Shown here: positions 10,420-17,330 of the stretch, piece by piece
Position numbering within the stretch: position 1 is the first letter of the stretch
How the letters are laid out: each line of letters opens with the position of its first letter
Source of the DNA: Hymenobacter translucens
GTDB lineage: Bacteria; Bacteroidota; Bacteroidia; Cytophagales; Hymenobacteraceae
Length of the DNA stretch: 64,000 nt
Direction of reading: 5' to 3'
Assembly (NCBI RefSeq): GCF_020685205.1
Contig: NZ_JAJERB010000001.1
Location: 434,001-498,000, forward strand
Made by a program: the position numbers and the translations under genes
Notes under the pieces: generated by a model
What the model was told of the DNA's origin: nothing
The model's input: the letters and a program-made list of their open reading frames with translations, nothing else
Database searches by the model: none

Positions 10420-11135
10420 GCAACAGCCACCGGCTGTCCGGCCGCTACCTGCCGGCGAATGCGCCGGTAGTCCTGTCGTTCAGCGAGTGTAAGGCAGGTG
10501 CAGGTCAGCACCTCATCAAGCGCGGCAAGCAGCTGGGCGCGGCTATCCGTATTGGCCGGCGCAACCAGATACGCCTGTCGGGCCTGGCGGTACTTGTACA
10601 GGGCGGGCTCGCACGCCAGGCAGCGGATCCGCTGGCCGAAGCTGCTGCGCTGGTCGTTGGCCATGATGATAAAGTTTTCGGGCAGCCGGGGCAGGTAGCG
10701 CACCGCAAACTTCTCCCCGACCTGAGGCACTGGCGTCGGGTACCAGAAAGGCTCCTGCGCACCATACACAGCAGCTGACTGGTCGTCGAAAGAGGTAAGG
10801 CAAGTGCCGCCGTTGCGCAGTTGAAGGACGGTGCGATACGCCAGCACCCGGCGTTTGTTCAGGCTGACCAGCGTGGGCTCGAAGCTTACAACCTCTCCGC
10901 TCCCCTCCTGCCCGAATTGCAGTACGTAGGCTCGGCTCAGGCTCCGGCCGAAAAAGAAGACGACCAGCATGAGGACCGGAAACAGCCACCGCACTGCCCG
11001 GCGCGCTTTGCCTGTCTTTCCCGGAGGACGGTTAGAGGTTGTGACCAAAACCAGCATCCAAAGCAGCAAGAGGCCCAGACAGGTCAGAACCCGATACTCA
11101 CGGATAAAGTAGAAGAGGTAGTCCAGAACCAGCAT
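10413..11135 (-). CDS. Membrane protein with DUF3592-like domain
   Basis: Predicted 240-residue protein starting at the ATG at 11135 (MLVLDYLFYFIREYR); a longer frame to 11189 exists but adds no membrane or family feature. Two hydrophobic helices (CLGLLLLWMLVLVTT and LFPVLMLVVFFFGRSL) are followed by a soluble part with the pattern of DUF3592 proteins: GSGEVVSFEP, then RTVLQLRNGG and VGEKFAVRYLPRLPENFII. Such domains are found in membrane-anchored proteins of unknown function. The C-terminal ~80 residues contain three cysteines and several basic residues and match nothing I recognise. Divergent from the Sir2 gene, with 77 bases between the starts. Confidence 0.6.
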   Translation of the reverse strand: MLVLDYLFYFIREYRVLTCLGLLLLWMLVLVTTSNRPPGKTGKARRAVRWLFPVLMLVVFFFGRSLSRAYVLQFGQEGSGEVVSFEPTLVSLNKRRVLAYRTVLQLRNGGTCLTSFDDQSAAVYGAQEPFWYPTPVPQVGEKFAVRYLPRLPENFIIMANDQRSSFGQRIRCLACEPALYKYRQARQAYLVAPANTDSRAQLLAALDEVLTCTCLTLAERQDYRRIRRQVAAGQPVAVAY

Positions 11136-11212
11136 AGCTTCACGAACAGCCGATGGACTATATCGGCTTTGCAATAATGCAAAACTCAACGCTGGCTCCG
11201 GTGCGCTTATCT

Positions 11213-11911
11213 ATGAAAAAGAAAATCGTGGTCCTGACCGGGGCCGGAATCAGTGCCGAAAGCGGGCTGGCTACTTTTCGCGGGGCCGACGGGCTCTGGG
11301 AAGGCCACCGGGTCGAAGATGTCGCTTCTCCCGAAGGCTGGGCCCGTGATCCGGCGCTGGTGCTGGAGTTCTACAACCAGCGCCGGGCCGCTGCCCGGGC
11401 CGCCCGGCCCAACGCCGGACATCAGGCCCTGGTCGAGCTCGAAGCTGAATACGAAGTCGTCATCATCACCCAGAACGTGGACGACCTGCACGAGCGGGCC
11501 GGTTCCAGCCGGGTGATTCACCTGCACGGCAAACTGATGGAAGCCCGCAGCACCCGGGATGAGCAGCTGGTGTACCCCCTGACTGGAAACCGGATTGACC
11601 TCGGGGACCAGTGCGAGAAAGGGCATCAGCTCCGGCCCAATATCGTGTGGTTTGGCGAGGCGGTGCCGCTGATGGAGCGGGCAATTGAGGAAACCGCCAC
11701 GGCGGACGCGCTGCTGGTGGTAGGCACTTCCCTGCAGGTGTACCCGGCTGCCAACCTGGTGCACTACACGCCCACCGGCTGTCCCACCTACATCATCGAT
11801 CCGCAGCAGCCACCCTTGTCCCGGCGGCCGAACCTGCACTTCATCACAGCCCCCGCCACCGTGGGGGTTCCGCAGGTAGTAGCCGAGCTGCTGGCCAAGG
11901 CCCGGTCGTAG
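11213..11911 (+). CDS. cobB: Sir2-family NAD-dependent protein deacylase
   Basis: A 232-residue sirtuin, class III (CobB/SIRT5) type. Removes acyl groups from lysines using NAD+. The ATG at 11213 is chosen because KKIVVLTGAGISAESG follows directly. Motifs: GAGISAESGLATFRG (NAD loop), TQNVDDLH, catalytic His105 in VIHLHG, and GTSLQVYPAANL. Tyr54 and Arg57 in FYNQR correspond to the Tyr-x-x-Arg pair that gives CobB/SIRT5 preference for succinyl and malonyl lysine. The small zinc module is reduced: only Cys134 remains in the stretch 110-145 where four zinc cysteines are common in the family. So it should fold without that zinc. Substrates unknown. Confidence 0.92.
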   Translation: MKKKIVVLTGAGISAESGLATFRGADGLWEGHRVEDVASPEGWARDPALVLEFYNQRRAAARAARPNAGHQALVELEAEYEVVIITQNVDDLHERAGSSRVIHLHGKLMEARSTRDEQLVYPLTGNRIDLGDQCEKGHQLRPNIVWFGEAVPLMERAIEETATADALLVVGTSLQVYPAANLVHYTPTGCPTYIIDPQQPPLSRRPNLHFITAPATVGVPQVVAELLAKARS

Positions 11912-11974
11912 GCCGCTAACGTATCAGGCCGGACTTCGCCGCATATACCTCGTTGTACGGACCGAAATCCACAC

Positions 11975-12112
11975 ATAAAATCTTAGCCATTAAATCCACC
12001 AAAGGTGTGCTTACAGATGCCAGTTACAACTACTATTATTTCCTAATAATCAATACAATACCTACACTATTACAAACCGATAATATAATATATTACTTCC
12101 ATTCTTCCGGGC
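11975..12112. other. AT-rich intergenic stretch
   Basis: About 140 bases of markedly AT-rich DNA (for example 'aataatcaatacaatac' and 'gataatataatatatta') inside the 397-base gap between the Sir2 gene and the phosphoesterase-BamA gene. A short open frame crosses it but its Tyr/Ile-rich translation has no recognisable feature. It could be a curved or nucleoid-protein-bound upstream region. The rest of the gap shows nothing definite. Confidence 0.5.
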
Positions 12113-12308
12113 AGCCTGTAAAGCTGATTGCGCCTGATATTGGGTACTACAGTAGCCCGTGCGTTACGATTCCGCCCGAACAATTTTTGCGGTCCATAAA
12201 TCAGAGTGGGGAATCCTAAGATTACCATTCTGCCAGTCCTGGTGGCCGTACCCTGTCGAGGTTTCTTGCGTAAGGAGGCTTATTCATTTATCCACGATTC
12301 GCTTTCCC

Positions 12309-15300
12309 ATGCGAAAACCTTACGGTCTGCTTCTGGCAGCGGTAGTTGCGCTTGTCCCTTTTTCTTTGATTGCCCAATCCTCTCCACCGGCCCACGCGGT
12401 GTACCTGCTCGGCAACACGAGCGGGAAGAACCTGCCGGAACCCCACCTGCAGGCGCTGCGCCGGCAGCTGGAGCAGCAGCCGGGCGCCTTTACCGTGGTG
12501 CACCTGGGCGACATAGCCGCCAATGAGGGCCTGAGCGGCCGCAAAGACTCGTCGCTGACCAGCCAGACCGCGCGTATCGACGCCCTGCTCGGACTGGTAC
12601 AGGGTTTGCCCAACGGCCGGATCTACTTTCTGCCCGGCGACAAGGATTGGGGCAACTCCGGCCCCGACGGTCTGAAGCGGGTGCGGCGGCTGGAAAAGTA
12701 CATCGAGCAGAAGCTGCCGAACCAGAATGCCTTTCTGCCCACCGGCGGCTGCCCCGGCCCGGAGGTAATCGATGTGGCGCCGCTGGTGCGGCTGGTCGCC
12801 ATCAACACGCCCTGGTTTACGCATCCCTTCGACAAGCCCGAGGCGCCGGATACCGACTGCAAGACGATGACGCAGGAAGAATTCCGGGAGCAACTTCAGG
12901 ATCTGCTCGACGACACCAAAGGCACCAACCTACTGCTGGTCGGCCACCACCCGGTGGTCAGTAATGGTATCTACGGGGGCCGGATTCCGCTGGGCCGCCA
13001 CTTGTTTCCGCTCGGCAACGGCATTCCGCTGCCGGTGTTTGGCACGGCCTACGCCGCCTACCGGCAGAACGTGGGTACGCCCCGCGACGTGGCCTATCCC
13101 CGCTACGACGCCTACCGCAAGGAGCTGCTGACCGTGCTCAAGGAAAACCCCGGCGTGGTGTATGCCGCCGCCCACGACTACAGCCTGCAGCTGACCCGCT
13201 TCGAAGACAACTACCACCTGGTAGCCGGTAGCTTTGCTGAAAGTCAGTACGTGGGCGCTAACGCCAGCTCCCAGTTCAATGAGTCGGAAGCAGGCTTTTC
13301 CCGCCTCGACTACTTTGCCGATGGCACCGTGAAGTCTTATTTCTTCACTTTTGGCAAAGCCGAAGATGCCGCCCGGGAAGCCTACACGGCCACGCTGTTT
13401 CAGTCGGCCTGCACCCAGCCCCGGCTGGCAGACGTGCCGGTTAATGCGTTTATACCGGACTGCCCGTCGGCTTTGAAAGGCGCGGCTACGACCAAGCCCG
13501 ATGCCCCGTTGCAGCCGACCGTGACGCTGGCGCCCGGCCCCCAGTACAAAGCCGGCCCGGGCAAGCGCCTGTTTATTGGCCCGCTCTACCGCTCGTCCTG
13601 GACCCAGCCGGTGGAAGTCAAGACTCTGGATCTGGCCACCGAAAAAGGCGGGCTCCGGCCCTTTGGCAAAGGCGGTGGCCGGCAGACGACTTCGCTGAAG
13701 CTGATTGCCGCCGACTCCTCGGAGTACGTTTTCCGCTCGGTTGACAAGGACGTAACCCGAATTCTGCCCCCCGAGCTGCGCCGCTCGATTGCCGCTGACG
13801 TGCTGCGCGACATCACGCCCACGGCCCACCCCTACTCAGCGCTGGTTACCGGCTCCCTGCTCGACCAGACCGACATCCTGCACGCACGCCCGCAGCTGTT
13901 TGTGCTGCCCGATAACAGCCAGCTCGGTGCTTACCGGGAACAGTACGCCGGGCTGCTGGGCACCCTGGAAGACCGCCCCGGCGACCCCAAGCCCAACCTG
14001 CCCGGTTTTGGCAATGCCGACGAGGTCCGCCGCTCGTTCAGCTTTTTCCGCCAGCTTTACAAAGACCACGACAACCGGGTCGACGCCGTAGCGTTTGCCA
14101 AAGCCCGGGCCTTCGACATGCTGGTGGCTGATTTCGGCAAGCACGAAGACAACTGGAAGTGGGCCGGCTACAAGCAGGGCAAGAAAACCATCTACCGTCC
14201 CATCCCGCGCGACCGGGACCAAAGCTTCACGCTGTGGAACGGCCTGCTTACCTACATTGCCAACCGGGAGTGGGCCGTCGGCAGCATCGAAGACTTTCAG
14301 GCTGAGTTCAATGACCTGGAAAGCCTGAACTGGCCGGCCAAAAACCTCGACCGGTTTCTGCTGCAGTCCATGACGCGGGAGCAGTGGCAGGAAGTGGGCC
14401 GCTATATGCAGCAGAAGATTACCCCGGCGGCCATCGACGAAGCCACGGGCCGCCTGCCCAAAGAGGTGCAGCCACTTTCCGGCCAGGACATCAACCGCAA
14501 GCTCAAATCCCGGATTCAGGAGCTGCCCAAGGCGCTGGACGAGTACTACCTGATGCTGGCCAAGCGCGTGGACGTGCTGGGCTCCAACAAAAATGAGGTG
14601 TTTCTGGTCGACCGCCTGCCCGACGGCAACGTGCGGGTGCGGGTGTTCGAGAAAGAGAAAGGAACCGACAAGCCCGAGGGTGAGCCGTATTTCGACCGAA
14701 CCTTTATGCGCAAGGAAACCGATGAAGTCAGCCTTTACGGCTTCGACGGCAAGGACGTGTTTACCGTGACGGGTGCGGCGCCGCACAGCATCCTGGTGCG
14801 CATCATCGGCGGTGCCGATAAGGACCGGATTACCGATGAGTCCCGGGCCGGGGGCCTGCGTACGCTCACCAAGGTTTATGACACCCCGGATACAGACCTC
14901 AAGGCCAGCAAGGAAACTGACAACCATACCTCCGCCCGCATCGGCATCAACCACTACGACCGCGAAGCGTTTGACTACGATGGCTACAACCCCCGGGCCA
15001 CGTTGATCTTCAATCAGAGCGACGGGTTCGGGGCCGGGGCCGGCTTTGATGTGGTGCGGCAGGGCTTCCGCAAGCCTGGCTACAAAAACCTTTATGGCTT
15101 CGACGTGCAGGGCTCGACCAACGGCAACTTCCAGGTGTCGGCCAACATGCGCCACCGCTACGCCATCGGCAAATGGGACATCGGGGCCCGCACCGGGTAC
15201 GGCAACTTCTTTCAGTTCTATAACTTCTTCGGCCTCGGCAACAACACGACCAAGGACGACAACCGGTTTGACAACAACTTCTACAAGGCCCGCTACAAAG

Positions 15301-16055
15301 GCTACACTGCCAGCGTATTTGCCGAGCACGTGTTCTTTACCAAAAGCCTGGTGCGCATTGGTCCGACCTATGAGCAGTACACCTCGAACTTCACGGCCAA
15401 CAGTCTGCTCGGCGAGCTGAACACGGAGCAACCCATCCCCGACGGCAGCCGGCCCAACACCGCCTTTCAGCGCCTGCTGGGCGTGAATGCGCTGCTGGAT
15501 CTGGACCTGCGCGACCGGCCCTCCTTTGCCCGGCGCGGGGTACGGCTGCGGGCCCAGCACGACACCTACCGCCAGCTGAACCGTACCCAGGGCACGTTTG
15601 GCCTCACCCAGGGCTTTGCCGAGTACTACGCCACAGCCCGGATCCTGATTCCGGTGACAGGCGTCGTGAAGCTGGGCGGGGCCAAGAACTACGGTTCGCG
15701 CGACGAAATTCCGTTCTACAAGTACACCACCCTGGGCCAGCGCGAAAACCTGCGCGGCTACGTGCGCAACCGGTTTTCCGGCGACGCCAGCGCTTACCTC
15801 AACACCGAGCTCCGCCTGGCCCTGGGCCGGGTCCAGACCTCCATTCTGCCCTTCTACTACGGCGTGTTTGGCTTCTACGACCAGGGCCGGGTGTATTACA
15901 AAGGCAGCTCGCCCGATGGCTGGCACCGCAGCTACGGCGGGGGCTTCTACATCGCGCCGGTGGCCGAGCAGCTGGCGCTGTCCCTCTCCTACCAGATGTC
16001 GGCTGAAGAAAGCGCCCTGCTGCAGTTCGGCGTAGGCTTCCGCATCGACCAGTAA
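12309..16055 (+). CDS. Phosphoesterase-like / BamA-type outer-membrane barrel fusion
   Basis: A 1248-residue outer-membrane protein. The start at 12309 gives a clean signal peptide (MRKPYGLLLAAVVALVPFS...IAQ). Residues ~30-330 follow the calcineurin-like phosphoesterase fold: VVHLGDIAANEG (GD 67-68), FLPGDKDWG (109-114), GHHPVVSNG (His213-His214). Several metal positions are altered: GNTSG at 35-39 where the first metal aspartate is expected, PGDKDW where PGNHDW is usual, and AHDYS (289-291) for GHxH. Residues ~480-860 form a linker region; the C-terminal ~370 residues are an Omp85/surface-antigen barrel with the VRGY-type motif (LRGYVRNRFSGD near 1149) and an aromatic-rich end. Phosphoesterase-barrel fusions occur in this phylum; function is not established and the enzyme part may be inactive. 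Confidence 0.85.
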   Translation: MRKPYGLLLAAVVALVPFSLIAQSSPPAHAVYLLGNTSGKNLPEPHLQALRRQLEQQPGAFTVVHLGDIAANEGLSGRKDSSLTSQTARIDALLGLVQGLPNGRIYFLPGDKDWGNSGPDGLKRVRRLEKYIEQKLPNQNAFLPTGGCPGPEVIDVAPLVRLVAINTPWFTHPFDKPEAPDTDCKTMTQEEFREQLQDLLDDTKGTNLLLVGHHPVVSNGIYGGRIPLGRHLFPLGNGIPLPVFGTAYAAYRQNVGTPRDVAYPRYDAYRKELLTVLKENPGVVYAAAHDYSLQLTRFEDNYHLVAGSFAESQYVGANASSQFNESEAGFSRLDYFADGTVKSYFFTFGKAEDAAREAYTATLFQSACTQPRLADVPVNAFIPDCPSALKGAATTKPDAPLQPTVTLAPGPQYKAGPGKRLFIGPLYRSSWTQPVEVKTLDLATEKGGLRPFGKGGGRQTTSLKLIAADSSEYVFRSVDKDVTRILPPELRRSIAADVLRDITPTAHPYSALVTGSLLDQTDILHARPQLFVLPDNSQLGAYREQYAGLLGTLEDRPGDPKPNLPGFGNADEVRRSFSFFRQLYKDHDNRVDAVAFAKARAFDMLVADFGKHEDNWKWAGYKQGKKTIYRPIPRDRDQSFTLWNGLLTYIANREWAVGSIEDFQAEFNDLESLNWPAKNLDRFLLQSMTREQWQEVGRYMQQKITPAAIDEATGRLPKEVQPLSGQDINRKLKSRIQELPKALDEYYLMLAKRVDVLGSNKNEVFLVDRLPDGNVRVRVFEKEKGTDKPEGEPYFDRTFMRKETDEVSLYGFDGKDVFTVTGAAPHSILVRIIGGADKDRITDESRAGGLRTLTKVYDTPDTDLKASKETDNHTSARIGINHYDREAFDYDGYNPRATLIFNQSDGFGAGAGFDVVRQGFRKPGYKNLYGFDVQGSTNGNFQVSANMRHRYAIGKWDIGARTGYGNFFQFYNFFGLGNNTTKDDNRFDNNFYKARYKGYTASVFAEHVFFTKSLVRIGPTYEQYTSNFTANSLLGELNTEQPIPDGSRPNTAFQRLLGVNALLDLDLRDRPSFARRGVRLRAQHDTYRQLNRTQGTFGLTQGFAEYYATARILIPVTGVVKLGGAKNYGSRDEIPFYKYTTLGQRENLRGYVRNRFSGDASAYLNTELRLALGRVQTSILPFYYGVFGFYDQGRVYYKGSSPDGWHRSYGGGFYIAPVAEQLALSLSYQMSAEESALLQFGVGFRIDQ

Positions 16056-16081
16056 GCCAGCCGGATGCGGCGGCTGCAATA

Positions 16082-16110
16082 AAGCCCCAGCTGCATGGCC
16101 GGGGCTTTTT
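16082..16110 (+). terminator. Terminator after the BamA fusion gene
   Basis: AAGCCCC (16082-16088) and GGGGCTTTTT (16101-16110) form a hairpin ending in a T run, about 26 bases after the stop. Confidence 0.8.
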
Positions 16111-16192
16111 GGACCCTTTGGGTGAGTCCATCCGTATGAGCAGGCTTTTGCCGGCCAGCAAAAAAGCTGTCCGGCCGACATCCACAAACGCC

Positions 16193-16200
16193 TATCTTTG
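16193..16200 (+). promoter_or_regulatory. Promoter -7 element of ppx
   Basis: Perfect TATCTTTG, followed by GCG, 27 bases before the ppx ATG at 16228. This fits the Bacteroidota primary sigma consensus TAnnTTTG; the -33 region is not clear. Confidence 0.6.
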
Positions 16201-16227
16201 GCGCTGCTTTCGTCCTACTGCTGCTCT

Positions 16228-17217
16228 ATGAATTACCCCCTGCTGAAACTGGCTGCCATCGACATTGGATCCAACGCCGTGCGGTGCCAGATTTCGGCCG
16301 TGCTGCACTTCGGGGACCGGTACCGGCTAAAGCGCGTGGAATACGTGCGCTTTCCCATGCGCCTGGGCGAAGACGTATTTGCCACGGGCGAGATTTCGGA
16401 AGCCAAGCAAGACAAATTCGTCAAGTTTCTGCACTCCCTGCGGCTGCTGATGGAAGTGCACGACGTGGCCCATTTTCTGATCTGTGCCACCTCGGCCATG
16501 CGCAGTGCCAGCAATGGCCCGGAGCTGGTGGAGCGCGTGCGAAAGGAGCTGGGCATGGAGATTCAGGTTATCGACGGGCAGGCTGAAGCGGCGTACATCA
16601 ACAACGTTATCGAGCACCTGCTGGAGGACAACAAACACTACCTGCACATCGACGTGGGAGGGGGCAGCACCGAGTTCAACATCTACCACGACCGGCGCAA
16701 AGTGGCGTCCCAGTCATTCGAGATGGGCTCGATCCGGCGGATGCAGCAGGAAGAGGCGGGCCTGAGCACCGATGCCATGCGCGAAACCTGGCAGCGGATG
16801 GAGGAATGGGTGACAGAAAATGCCCGGCGTTACCGCGTAACGCGGGCTATTGGCACCGGCGGCAACATCAACAAGCTGTACAGCATGTCGCAGACTCCCG
16901 CCGACCAGCCCATTACCCGCCGCCGCATTGCCAGCCTGCTCGATCAGCTCAGCCGCCTGAGTATGGATGAGCGGGTGAACGTGGCCATGCTCAACCCCGA
17001 CCGCGCCGACGTTATCGTGCCTGCCGGGCACATCTACCTCTCGGCCATGAACTGGGCCAAGATCAGCAACATGCTGGTGCCCGACATTGGCCTGAAGGAC
17101 GGGATGCTGCAAACGCTCTTCGAACAGCACTTTGAGGAAATTCGCCCGTACGCTGACCATTCCCACCTCGTGCCGGTACCAGACGTAGAGAACGGCCGCA
17201 ACAACGAAGCGAACTAG
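16228..17217 (+). CDS. ppx: Exopolyphosphatase, Ppx/GppA family
   Basis: A 329-residue member of the ASKHA phosphatase family that removes phosphate from polyphosphate or pppGpp. The ATG at 16228 precedes LAAIDIGSNAVRCQI, the phosphate-1 motif; IDVGGGSTEFNIY is the phosphate-2 motif and IGTGGNINKLY the adenosine-like motif. The short form lacks the C-terminal HD-type domain found in larger Ppx enzymes. It lies convergent to ppk1, 113 bases apart with its own terminator, so synthesis and breakdown of polyphosphate sit side by side. Ppx versus GppA specificity cannot be decided from sequence; the ppk1 neighbour favours polyphosphate. Confidence 0.9.
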   Translation: MNYPLLKLAAIDIGSNAVRCQISAVLHFGDRYRLKRVEYVRFPMRLGEDVFATGEISEAKQDKFVKFLHSLRLLMEVHDVAHFLICATSAMRSASNGPELVERVRKELGMEIQVIDGQAEAAYINNVIEHLLEDNKHYLHIDVGGGSTEFNIYHDRRKVASQSFEMGSIRRMQQEEAGLSTDAMRETWQRMEEWVTENARRYRVTRAIGTGGNINKLYSMSQTPADQPITRRRIASLLDQLSRLSMDERVNVAMLNPDRADVIVPAGHIYLSAMNWAKISNMLVPDIGLKDGMLQTLFEQHFEEIRPYADHSHLVPVPDVENGRNNEAN

Positions 17218-17232
17218 GTTTTTTCGCCCTGT

Positions 17233-17270
17233 AACAGAGAGAGGAGCCTGGTGGGCTCCTCTCTCTGTTT
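17233..17270 (+). terminator. Terminator of ppx
   Basis: Perfect 16-bp stem (17233-17248 with 17254-17269) around a 5-base loop, containing AGAGAGGAGCC and its complement, ending in TTT. Placed 16 bases after the ppx stop; it may also serve ppk1 weakly from the other side. Confidence 0.85.
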
Positions 17271-17330
17271 GCTGGTTAACCCCGCGGGGCAGGTAGCCGA
17301 CGAGTACTTTGCACGGCGTCGGCCTACTTG

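Noticed and set aside
11953-12219. An 88-codon frame in the AT-rich gap
   Set aside because: Composition follows the AT-rich DNA; no promoter, no motif, no operon partner, and it runs into the leader of the next gene.
13836-16187. A 783-codon minus-strand frame opposite the BamA fusion
   Set aside because: It is a GC-codon shadow of the plus-strand gene; its translation is His/Val/Gln-rich without family features.
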